From: Arthrobacter silvisoli
Lineage (GTDB): Bacteria > Actinomycetota > Actinomycetes > Actinomycetales > Micrococcaceae
Direction of reading: 5' to 3'
DNA length: 43,239 bases
Assembly: GCF_003369445.1 (NCBI RefSeq)
Contig: NZ_QRCU01000028.1
Location: 1 to 43,239, forward strand
Of this stretch, positions 16,649-25,029 are shown piece after piece. The translations under genes were made by a program, and so were the position numbers. The first letter of the stretch is position 1, and each line of letters starts with the position of its first letter. The notes under the pieces were generated by a model. The model was not told the DNA's origin, searched no databases, and saw only the letters and a program-made list of their open reading frames with translations.

Positions 16649-16957
16649 ATGGCAACGTACGCAGTCACCTACGCCTACACCGACGGCAGCACCGAGGCCC
16701 GCGATCAACACCGGCCACGGCACGTCGACTTCCTGAAGGCCCAATTCGACGCCGGCCGCCTCGTCAAGAGCGGACCCTTCGGTCCCGAAGAAGCACCCGG
16801 GGCGCTGCTCCTGCTCGCCGGCGGATCCAAGGCCGAAGTGGAGGCCCTCCTGGACCAGGACCCCTTCCACCGCGAGGGGCTGATCAAGGAGCGCACGGTC
16901 CGGCAGTGGAACATCTTCTTCGGCGCCGACTCCACGACCGCGGCGAACCAGGAATAG
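16649..16957 (+). CDS. YciI-family protein
   Basis: A 102-residue ferredoxin-like alpha+beta protein of the YciI family. The conserved His-Asp pair is in RPRHVDFLKAQ and the strand RLVKSGPFG follows; DQDPFHREGL near residue 70 is also typical. Family members include a chlorohydroquinone dehydrochlorinase-like activity, and others act as small catabolic accessory enzymes or carriers; the role here is unknown. A GAGGAA ribosome site lies about 9 nt upstream. It is the first gene of the rightward operon and ends 4 bp before the alcohol dehydrogenase. Confidence 0.9.
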   Translation: MATYAVTYAYTDGSTEARDQHRPRHVDFLKAQFDAGRLVKSGPFGPEEAPGALLLLAGGSKAEVEALLDQDPFHREGLIKERTVRQWNIFFGADSTTAANQE

Positions 16958-16961
16958 CGCC

Positions 16962-18047
16962 ATGCTCATTGCCCGCACCACAGCCCGGGAGACCATCCGC
17001 CACGAAACCGCGGCGGAGCCCCGCCTGGAGCCAGGCCATGCCCTGGTCCGCATCCACCACGTCACCCTGTGCGGAACCGACCTGCACATCTGGGAGGACG
17101 ACTACCCCACGGAGCTGCCCATCGTCCAGGGCCATGAGTGCTCCGGCATCGTGGAGGCCATCGGACCCAATGGCCTGTGCATCCAGCCCGGTGACAGAGT
17201 CGCCGTCAGCCCGATGACCTACTGCGGGCAGTGCCGCCCGTGCAGGACGGGCCGCCCGAATGTCTGCAGCAGCATCGGGTGCATCGGCTGCTATTCCGAC
17301 GGGGCCCTCGTCGAAGTGCTGAGTGTTCCCGTGGCCAAGCTCTGCCCCGTCCCCCAGGCGCTGCCCCTCGACCTCGCGGCCCTGGGCGAGCCGACGTCCA
17401 TCGCCATGCAGGCCGTCAACCGCGGCCGGCCGGAGGCGGGGGAAACCGCCGTCGTCCTGGGCAGCGGACCCATCGGGCTGCTGGCCACCCTGTACCTCAC
17501 TGAACTCGGCGTCAACGTGGTGTGCGCCGACACCGAAGCCAGCCGCCTGGAGCTCGCCCGGCGCTTCGGCGCGGCGGGGACCATGTTGGTGACTCCCGGC
17601 GTCGGGCTTCCCGACGCCGGCCAGGCCGCCCTGCTGGACCGGCTCAGCGGCGGCGACGGCCCGGCACTGGTGATCGAAGCAACCGGCGTGGCGTCTTCGT
17701 TCGAGGCAGCCGTCCGGCTCGTGGCCAGCGCCGGGCGCATCGTCCAGGTGGGCATTTCGCCGCGGATCGCCATGCTGTCCATGAAGGACATCCCCTTCAA
17801 GGAGCTGGACATCATGGGCAGCCGCAACAGCCTCAACCTCATCCCCCAGGGCCTCGAGCTGCTTTCCCGCCATCCTGACCTGGCGCGGACACTGGTGACC
17901 CACCGCTTCCCCTTCGGGGAACTGCAGCAGGCGTTCGAGCTGATGCAGGGCCGCAGCGAGCCGGTGGGCAAGATCGTGATAGACCTGCCCGCCGCGGCCG
18001 CTCCCGTGCTTGGGCCGGCCGCCGTAGCGGCGGGAGTTCCGGCATGA
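16962..18047 (+). CDS. Zinc-dependent medium-chain alcohol dehydrogenase
   Basis: A 361-residue MDR dehydrogenase of the sorbitol/threonine/butanediol dehydrogenase group. Catalytic zinc ligands are C37 (TLCGTDLH), H58 and E59 (GHECSG); structural zinc cysteines are C88, C91, C94 and C102 (CGQCRPC then C). The NAD(P) fold is VVLGSGPIGLLATL. It would oxidise a secondary alcohol of a polyol or cyclic substrate to a ketone, the kind of product a KstD-like flavoprotein could then desaturate. Its stop overlaps the start of the flavoprotein gene by 4 nt (ATGA at 18044-18047). Substrate unknown. Confidence 0.95.
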   Translation: MLIARTTARETIRHETAAEPRLEPGHALVRIHHVTLCGTDLHIWEDDYPTELPIVQGHECSGIVEAIGPNGLCIQPGDRVAVSPMTYCGQCRPCRTGRPNVCSSIGCIGCYSDGALVEVLSVPVAKLCPVPQALPLDLAALGEPTSIAMQAVNRGRPEAGETAVVLGSGPIGLLATLYLTELGVNVVCADTEASRLELARRFGAAGTMLVTPGVGLPDAGQAALLDRLSGGDGPALVIEATGVASSFEAAVRLVASAGRIVQVGISPRIAMLSMKDIPFKELDIMGSRNSLNLIPQGLELLSRHPDLARTLVTHRFPFGELQQAFELMQGRSEPVGKIVIDLPAAAAPVLGPAAVAAGVPA

Positions 18048-19669
18048 ACGGGATCCTGACCCCGCTTGCGGACTTGGCCCCTGCCTATGACGTGGTGGTC
18101 ATGGGCAGCGGTGCGGCAGGCCTGGTGGCCGCGGTGCGCGCAGCCGACGCCGGCCTGTCCGTCCTCGTGGCCGAAAAGGCCCGGCAGCTGGGCGGAACCA
18201 CCGCGGTGGGCGGCGGCGTCATGTGGGCGCCGAACAACCACCTGGCCGGCGCGGCGGGCTTCCCGGACAGCCATGAAGCCGCGGTCGCCTACCTGCGCCG
18301 CGCGGCGGGCCACGTGCTCAGCTCCGGGGACATCGAGTGGTACGTCCGCACGGCCGCCGAAGCCGTCCGGTACCTGACCTCCCGCACCAGGGTTTCGCTT
18401 GAGCCCATCCGGCGCCCGGACTACCACCTGGAGTGGGAAGGAGCGGCCGACGGCGGCAGGAGCCTGGACAACTCCGCGTTCGACCCCTCGGATTATCCGG
18501 GAATGGCGGAACTGATCCGGCCGTCGTCGTACTTTCCCCTGCTCACCATGACCGAGCGGGACGCCCTCAACGGCCGGGCCGCCGAGCCGCGGCTGCTGGC
18601 CGAGCGTGCGGCCACCGGGGTGCGGACCATGGGCGGCGCCCTGGTGGGCAGCCTGCTGGCGAGCGCCCTCGACCGCGGCGTCCGGATCGTAGCCCCGGCC
18701 CCCGTGACGGAGCTGGGCCCGACGTCGGATGGCTGGGAGGTGCAGCTGGGTGGCAGTTCCGGTGAGGCCACCCCGGTCCGGGCCGCCGCCGTCGTCATCG
18801 CCTCCGGCGGCTTCGAATGGAACCCCCGCCTGCGGCGGGCGTTCCTGCCGTTCCCCGTGACGCCGATCAGCGCGCCGTCGAACGAAGGCGACGGCCTGGA
18901 GCTGGGCCTCAGGGCCGGCGCCGCCGTGGAGGACATGACGGCATTCTGGGGAGTGCCCGTGATTTCAACGCCGGCCCATGTGTACGACGGCGTGCAATCG
19001 GGACGCATGGGCAATGTGGAGATGACACTGCCTGGCTCCATCACTGTCAACGCGGCGGGCAAGCGCTTCGTGAACGAAGCCCTCAACTACCACGATGCCT
19101 CCCGCGTGTTCGCCTCGATCGACCCCCGCACCGGCCGCCAACAGAACAACCCGGCCTGGCTGGTCTTCGATTCGCATTACCTGTCCAAGTACCCGGTGGC
19201 AGGATCCACCCCGGGGAAACCCGCCGACTGGATGACCGCCGCGCCCACCCTGGAGAAGCTGGCCGGCCGGCTCGGCATCGATCCGGCCGGCCTGCGCGCA
19301 ACCGTGGAGACGTTCAACGCCGATGCTGCGGCGGGTGTTGATTCGGAGTTCGGCCGCGGGGCCACTGCGCAGGACCGTTTCCTCGGAGATGCCGGCAACA
19401 CGCCCAATCCCTGCCTGGCGCCGCTGGACCGGGCGCCCTTCTACGCGGTGCCCATTGCGGCCGGCACGCTGGGAACCTCCGGCGGCCTGGCCACCGATTT
19501 CCAGGGCCGGGTGCTCGACCGGACCGGGTCCCCGGTCCCCCGACTGTACGCAGCCGGAAACGTGTCCGCCGGCGCCTTCCGGAACAATTACCCCGGCGGC
19601 GGCGCCACCCTTGGCTCCGCCATTGCGCGGGCCTTCGCCGTGGGCGAGCACTTGGCCGGCAGCGTGTGA
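18044..19669 (+). CDS. KstD-like FAD-dependent oxidoreductase
   Basis: A 541-residue FAD_binding_2 flavoprotein, paralogous to the one at 6414-8201. N-terminal fold: VVVMGSGAAGLVAAVRAADA and AEKARQLGGTTAVGGG; then RFVNEALNYHDAS; C-terminus RLYAAGNVSAGAFRNNYPGG, with Tyr and Gly at the KstD catalytic positions (YPGGG). Expected chemistry is flavin-dependent desaturation of a cyclic ketone or the reverse. Translationally coupled to the dehydrogenase gene by a 4-nt overlap, and last in its operon. The stop is followed within 9 bp by a 55-bp tandem repeat rather than an obvious terminator. Confidence 0.94.
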   Translation: MNGILTPLADLAPAYDVVVMGSGAAGLVAAVRAADAGLSVLVAEKARQLGGTTAVGGGVMWAPNNHLAGAAGFPDSHEAAVAYLRRAAGHVLSSGDIEWYVRTAAEAVRYLTSRTRVSLEPIRRPDYHLEWEGAADGGRSLDNSAFDPSDYPGMAELIRPSSYFPLLTMTERDALNGRAAEPRLLAERAATGVRTMGGALVGSLLASALDRGVRIVAPAPVTELGPTSDGWEVQLGGSSGEATPVRAAAVVIASGGFEWNPRLRRAFLPFPVTPISAPSNEGDGLELGLRAGAAVEDMTAFWGVPVISTPAHVYDGVQSGRMGNVEMTLPGSITVNAAGKRFVNEALNYHDASRVFASIDPRTGRQQNNPAWLVFDSHYLSKYPVAGSTPGKPADWMTAAPTLEKLAGRLGIDPAGLRATVETFNADAAAGVDSEFGRGATAQDRFLGDAGNTPNPCLAPLDRAPFYAVPIAAGTLGTSGGLATDFQGRVLDRTGSPVPRLYAAGNVSAGAFRNNYPGGGATLGSAIARAFAVGEHLAGSV

Positions 19670-19677
19670 CGGGGGCC

Positions 19678-19805
19678 GGGTCCCTCGCCGGTTAGCGCCG
19701 AACCGGCTCCCAAATCCCGCTCCGCTCGATTCGGGTCCCTCGCCGGTTAGCGCCGAACCGGCTCCCAAATCTCGCTCCGCTCGATTCGGGTCCCTCGCCG
19801 GTTAG
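19678..19805. repeat. 55-bp tandem repeat, 2.3 copies
   Basis: Units at 19678-19732 and 19733-19787 differ at one base (19772, T for C); a third partial copy covers 19788-19805. Each full unit holds an inverted repeat GCCGGTT-N7-AACCGGC. The partial copy ends in GTTAG, which becomes TAGGCT (19803-19808), a possible -10 box for the hydrolase gene. Confidence 0.95.
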
Positions 19806-20684
<879 letters not shown>

Positions 20685-20716
20685 CCTCACCCCCGCGAAT
20701 TCCGCCGAAATATGCG

Positions 20717-20756
20717 TATGACCGCCGGCCCAGTTGTGGGTCGGCGGTCATATTTT
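20717..20756 (+). terminator. Intrinsic terminator after the hydrolase gene
   Basis: A 15-bp stem (20717-20731 with 20738-20752, one G-U pair) and 6-nt loop is followed by TTTT and GTTT, the clearest rho-independent terminator in the window. Confidence 0.9.
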
Positions 20757-20772
20757 GTTTGCCGCCTAAGCA

Positions 20773-20802
20773 TTGAGCTTCTGGGATCCCAAGATGTAAC
20801 CT
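20773..20802 (+). promoter_or_regulatory. Promoter with palindrome in spacer, ahead of the broken MFS gene
   Basis: TTGAGC (20773-20778), an 18-bp spacer and TAACCT (20797-20802) form a plausible sigma-70 promoter. The 10-bp palindrome TGGGATCCCA (20782-20791) fills the spacer and is a candidate repressor site. The roughly 90-nt leader contains a 7-bp hairpin at 20848-20865. Confidence 0.5.
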
Positions 20803-20899
20803 GAGTCACACGTCACCGCAATGAAAACTCATTTTCGCATCATGGAACGGCGCCTGGAGGCGCCGACCGATCCCCTTCCAGCTCAGTGAGGAGCACACC

Positions 20900-22366
20900 G
20901 TGGAGAGAAACGCTTCCCCGGAAGCCGCCACAAGGCCAGCCGGCGGCCCCGAAGCCGGCCCCCGCAAGGGTTCCCTGGCGCAGCAGATCGAGGGCGCCTA
21001 CCAGCGGATCGGCGTCACCGGCGCCCACCGCCAGATCGTCTTCATGATCCTCCTGGGCGTCTTCTTCGACGCCCTGGAACAAAACGCCGTCGGCATCACC
21101 GGCCCCATCCTGCGCCAGTCCTGAGGCCTGGGCGGCGCCGAGATCGGCCTGCTCAACACCATGACCTTCACGGCCACCGCGCTCGGCCGCATTGCCACCG
21201 GCCTGATCGTCGACAAGTACGGCCGGCGCCAGATGCTGGTCATCAACCTGATCATCTTCGCCGGCGGTTCGCTCCTCTGCGCTGTTGCACCCAACTATCC
21301 GGTCCTCGCGGCGGGCCGCTTCATCGTCGGCTTCGGCCTGGGCGGCGAAATCGCCGTCGCGGTCATCATGATGGCCGAATTCTTCGCGGCGAAACAGCGC
21401 GGCACGGCCGTCGGCCTCATCAACGTCACCGCAGCGGGCCTGGGCAACATGCTCGCCCCGGCCTTCGGCATCCTGGTCTTCACCCTGTTCGACGGCCCGG
21501 ACAAGTGGCGCTGGGTCTTCGGGCTGCTCTTCATCCCGGCGCTGCTGGTGATGTTCTTCCGCCGCTTCGTTCCCGAAACCCCGCGCTTCCTGGCATCGAA
21601 GGGCCGGCTCGACGAAGCCAACCTGGTCATCACCCGCCTCGCCCGGGGCAAGCTTTCCGGACCCATCAACGATCCCGGGCAGTTCATTACGGCCGCCCCG
21701 GAGCCCGTCGAGGCGAAGTCCACGGGCCATTGGAAGGACGCCCTGCGCGGCAAGCTCCTCAAGCGCACCGTCCTGCTGTGCATCGCCGTCTGCATGTCCT
21801 ACGCCGCCCAGATCTCCATGCTCACCTTGATGCCCACCATCCTGGTATCCCTCGGCTATGCCGTGAACACCAGCCTGTGGTTCACCTTGATCATGCAGTC
21901 CGGTTCGCTCCTGGGCGCCTGCACCGCGGCGTTCCTCGCCAGCCGCCTGCCCCGCAAGAAGGTCCTCACCGCAGCTGCGGTCCTGGGCTGCGCAGCCGGC
22001 CTGTCCATGGCGTTCCTGGCCAGCAGCATCGTGCTCGTGGTGGTCTTCGGTGCCCTGTTCAACTTCTCCGTGATCATCCTGAACACCACCATCTGGCTGT
22101 TCGCCCCGGAGCTCTACCCCACCCGCACCCGTGGTTTCGGCACGTCGATCATCCTCGCGGCGGGCTCGCTCTCGGGCGGCCTCTTCCCGCTGATCTCCGG
22201 CGCGGTCTTCGACTCGGCAGGCCTGGGCGGCATGTTCACCACGCTCGCGATCCTGTTCATCGTGCTCGCGGTCGCCGTGCAGTTCCCGCCCGAAACCTTC
22301 GGCAAGCCGATGGAGGAAGACGGCGAGGCGCCCGGCGAAGAGGAGGCAGCGATCCATGGGCACTGA
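20900..22366 (+). pseudogene. MFS transporter gene interrupted by in-frame TGA
   Basis: A 489-codon reading frame for a sugar/metabolite-type MFS permease, starting at GTG 20900 with GAGGAG 6 nt upstream. Codon 75 is TGA (21122-21124) in the sequence ITGPILRQS-stop-GLGGAEIGLL; the frame is otherwise open to 22366 and keeps MFS features such as VDKYGRRQML in loop 2-3 and FVPETPRFLASKGRLDEAN. In this family the position before GL is commonly Trp, so TGG to TGA by one transition is the simplest explanation. A fragment could restart at ATG 21161 but would lack helix 1. Could be real, strain-specific or a sequencing error. The next gene overlaps its end by 11 bp. Confidence 0.85.
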
Positions 22367-23093
22367 CTCCGGACGCACCGGTTCCGGACTGCGGGCGCGG
22401 CGCACCGTACTGCTGGTCAACCCGAACAGCAATTCCCGCACCACGGCCATGATGGCCGGGCTGGCGGAAGAATCCCTCGCACCCCTTGGGTTCGGGGTCG
22501 TCGGGCTCACCGCGGCCAAAGGCCCGGCCATGATCATCGACCCGGAGTCGCTGGCCGCCTCGGCGGCGCACGTCCGCACCGCGGTGCTGGACTATCTGGC
22601 AGGGCCCGACGGCGGCACGGTGGCCGCGGTGATCGTCTCCGCCATCGGCGACCCGGGCCGGGAAGCCCTGGCCCTGGAGCTCACAGGGCAGGACATTGCC
22701 GTGTTCGGCATCGGCCAGGGCTCCATCCACCAAGCGTCCAAGGGTGGACGCCGCTTCGGGATGGCAACGAGCACGCCGCTGCTGGCGGATTCCCTCGCCG
22801 CGCTGGTCGGCTCGCACGGAAAGTCGGAAAACTTCAGCGGGGTCCGGCTTACCGCTTCCGAACCCCTGGTGCTCGCCGCGGATCCGGAACGGCAGTACCG
22901 GGAGTTGGCCGCCGCCGTCGGCGATTCCACCACGCTGGACGGCGCGGAAGCGGTGATCATCGCGGGCGGTCCGCTCAGCGAAACGGCCCGCCGCCTGGCA
23001 CGGACCACCTCTGCCGAGATCATCCAGCCGATTCCCGGCGCCTGCGCGCTGCTGCTGGAACAGCTCGGCGTTCCAGCCGACTCGGTGCACTAG
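22356..23093 (+). CDS. Asp/Glu/hydantoin racemase-family protein lacking both catalytic Cys
   Basis: A 245-residue protein of the Asp/Glu/hydantoin racemase superfamily. It begins with the HyuE-like motif VLLVNPNSNSRTTAMM and keeps GDPGREALALEL and a C-terminal IQPIPGACALLLEQL. At the first catalytic position, usually Cys in (A)CFGDPG, it reads SAIGDPG; at the second, usually GCAGM, it reads IAGGPL. So both acid/base cysteines are absent, and racemase activity is doubtful; it may bind ligand or use other chemistry. A GAGGAG ribosome site lies inside the end of the broken MFS gene, which it overlaps by 11 bp; a terminator follows at 23094. Confidence 0.9.
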   Translation: MGTDSGRTGSGLRARRTVLLVNPNSNSRTTAMMAGLAEESLAPLGFGVVGLTAAKGPAMIIDPESLAASAAHVRTAVLDYLAGPDGGTVAAVIVSAIGDPGREALALELTGQDIAVFGIGQGSIHQASKGGRRFGMATSTPLLADSLAALVGSHGKSENFSGVRLTASEPLVLAADPERQYRELAAAVGDSTTLDGAEAVIIAGGPLSETARRLARTTSAEIIQPIPGACALLLEQLGVPADSVH

Positions 23094-23132
23094 GAAGTCC
23101 GGCGCCCCCGTTGCTGCGGGGCGCCGGACTTC
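23094..23132 (+). terminator. Hairpin terminator after racemase-like gene
   Basis: A 15-bp stem (23094-23108 with 23118-23132) with a 9-nt loop begins at the stop codon of the racemase-like gene. No T tract follows. Confidence 0.7.
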
Positions 23133-23163
23133 GCCGCGCGAATGCCTGTGCGCGAATGCCACA

Positions 23164-23207
23164 GTTCAAGCTGTATTCACACGCCCTTCAAGGGCTGTCA
23201 AAATGTG
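23164..23207 (+). promoter_or_regulatory. phoD: PHO-box-like array of 11-bp direct repeats
   Basis: TTCA occurs at 23165, 23176 and 23187, exactly 11 bp apart, giving units GTTCAAGCTGT, ATTCACACGCC and CTTCAAGGGCT, with a degenerate fourth at 23197-23207. Actinobacterial PhoP binds 11-bp direct repeats of this type, and the next gene encodes a phosphatase. It ends just before the TAGCGT box, where it would replace a -35. Confidence 0.6.
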
Positions 23208-23212
23208 ACACC

Positions 23213-23218
23213 TAGCGT
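23213..23218 (+). promoter_or_regulatory. phoD: -10 box of phoD, likely leaderless
   Basis: TAGCGT ends 7 nt before the ATG at 23226, and no Shine-Dalgarno sequence is visible. This predicts a leaderless, PhoP-activated transcript. Confidence 0.5.
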
Positions 23219-23225
23219 GACAGGC

Positions 23226-24836
23226 ATGACTATTTCACGCAGCTCGAATATTTCGCGCAGGTCCTTGCTCACTGCCGGCCTTGGCGCCGGACTCGTCGTC
23301 GCAGTTCCCGGGACGGGCATCGCCGCCGCGTCCACGAACCAGGGTCCGGCGGGACTCAGGACGGACCCCTTCAGCCTGGGCATCGCCTCGGGCGAGCCGT
23401 GGCCGGACGGCTTCGTCATCTGGACGCGCCTGGCCGTGGACCCGCTGGCAGACGACGGCCTGGGCGGCATGCCGTCCCGTGATGTCCCCGTTGAATGGGA
23501 AGTCGCCGAGGACGAGCGGATGGCGCGCGTGGTCAAGCGCGGAGTGGCAATCGCCTCGATCGGCTCCGCCCACTCGGTGCATGCGGAACTGCGCGGCCTG
23601 CGCCCAGGCCGCGAATACTTCTACCGATTCCGCAGCGGCCGCTACCTCAGCCCGGTGGGCCGCACCCTCACCGCCCCGGCCCTGAATGAGATGCCCGCCG
23701 CCCTGGCCATGTCCTTCGCCAGCTGCGCCCAGTACGAGCACGGCTTCTTCACCGCCTACAAGCGCATGGCCGAAGACCAGCCGGACCTGGTGCTGCACTT
23801 GGGCGATTACCAGTACGAGTACAAGAAGGACTCGTACGTGGTGGGCGGCGGAAACGTCCGCGACCACGATGGCCCCGAAACCGTCACCCTTGCGAACTAC
23901 CGGCAGCGCCACGCCCAGTACAAGGCCGACGCCGACCTCCAGGCCGCGCACGCCATCGCGCCGTGGCTGGTGGTCTGGGACGACCACGAGGTGGACAACA
24001 ACTGGGCGGACCAAATCCCGGAAAACCAGGATCCGGCGCAGTTGAACGACTCCGCCGCGCACTTCCGCCTGCGCCGGGCCGCCGCCTTCCAGGCGTACTA
24101 CGAGAACATGCCGCTGCGCCCCTCGGCCCTGCCGTCCGGCGCGGACATGACCATCTACCGCCGCGTCCAGTGGGGCCGCCTGGCCAACTTCCACATGATG
24201 GACACGCGACAGTACCGCGACGACCAGCTCGCCGGCGACGGCTGGAAGAAGAACGTCATGGAACGCTTCGACGAGAACCGCACCATCACCGGCGCCGAGC
24301 AGGAAAGATGGCTCCTGGACGGCTTCAAGGCGTCCGGGGCCCGCTGGGATGTGCTGGGCCAGCAAGTGTTCTTCGCCGAGCGCGACCGGGCCCAGGCACT
24401 GGACGTGGACGACGTCTCCATGGACGGCTGGGACGGCTACGCCGCATCCCGGCGCCGCATCACCCAGGGCTGGGTGGATGCCGGCGTGCGCAACGCCGTG
24501 GTGCTCACCGGCGACGTGCACCGGCACTGGGCCGGCGACCTGAAGGTGGACTTCAAGGATCCGGAGTCCCCGGTGGTCGGTTCGGAACTGGTGTGCAGTT
24601 CCATCACCTCCGGCGGCAACGGAAGCGCCACCGCCACCGATGCCACCATGGCCTGGAACCAGCACCTGAAGTTCTACAACGACCAGCGCGGCTACGTGAA
24701 CACGAAGATCACAAAGGACGCCATGCGGGCCGACTTCCGGGTACTGGACTATGTCAGCACCCCCGGCTCCGCGGTGCGGACCAAGGCCTCCTTCGACATC
24801 GTGGACACCGTGCCCGGGCTGCAGGCGCGCGCCTGA
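23226..24836 (+). CDS. phoD: Alkaline phosphatase D, Tat-exported
   Basis: A 536-residue PhoD phosphodiesterase/phosphatase that releases phosphate outside the cell. The Tat signal SRRSLLTAGLGAGLVVAVPG lies at about residues 10-29, with likely cleavage after GIAAAS. Active-site segments are SFASCAQYEHGFF, LHLGDYQYEY, WDDHEVDNNWAD and TGDVHRHWAGDL, the metal-binding set of PhoD (Fe3+/Ca2+ in the B. subtilis enzyme). The in-frame ATG at 23142 is rejected because the Tat motif begins properly at 23226 and the repeat array lies between them. Monocistronic, bounded by hairpins; phosphate-starvation control is inferred. Confidence 0.95.
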   Translation: MTISRSSNISRRSLLTAGLGAGLVVAVPGTGIAAASTNQGPAGLRTDPFSLGIASGEPWPDGFVIWTRLAVDPLADDGLGGMPSRDVPVEWEVAEDERMARVVKRGVAIASIGSAHSVHAELRGLRPGREYFYRFRSGRYLSPVGRTLTAPALNEMPAALAMSFASCAQYEHGFFTAYKRMAEDQPDLVLHLGDYQYEYKKDSYVVGGGNVRDHDGPETVTLANYRQRHAQYKADADLQAAHAIAPWLVVWDDHEVDNNWADQIPENQDPAQLNDSAAHFRLRRAAAFQAYYENMPLRPSALPSGADMTIYRRVQWGRLANFHMMDTRQYRDDQLAGDGWKKNVMERFDENRTITGAEQERWLLDGFKASGARWDVLGQQVFFAERDRAQALDVDDVSMDGWDGYAASRRRITQGWVDAGVRNAVVLTGDVHRHWAGDLKVDFKDPESPVVGSELVCSSITSGGNGSATATDATMAWNQHLKFYNDQRGYVNTKITKDAMRADFRVLDYVSTPGSAVRTKASFDIVDTVPGLQARA

Positions 24837-24864
24837 CCTCAGGCCGGGCGGTGCTGCGGCTTCA

Positions 24865-24898
24865 GGCCGGGCGGCCTCACCAACGCAGCCGCCCGGCC
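24865..24898 (+). terminator. Hairpin terminator after phoD
   Basis: An 11-bp GC stem (24865-24875 with 24888-24898) with a 12-nt loop is followed by a short A/T-rich stretch. Confidence 0.65.
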
Positions 24899-25029
24899 AA
24901 AAGTTCCTCTTTGTCATAGTGCGACGGCAAATATTTACAGGTTCTGTCACAAGCGTCACACTTTCTTGTCACTCTCTCCGGAAATTTCCTTGAGTTAACG
25001 GGTCAGTATTCCCGAGCCAAGGACAGACC

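Noticed and set aside
14312..17089. A 925-codon minus-strand frame across IclR, LysR and YciI genes
   Set aside because: It crosses three well-supported genes in other frames and has no recognisable domain.
19678..19805. CRISPR array
   Set aside because: The 55-bp units are directly adjacent with no unique spacers, only 2.3 copies and no cas genes.
21122..21124. Selenocysteine or programmed readthrough at the in-frame TGA
   Set aside because: No selenocysteine insertion structure or redox motif is apparent, and MFS helix 1-2 loops do not use Sec; a Trp-to-stop change is simpler.
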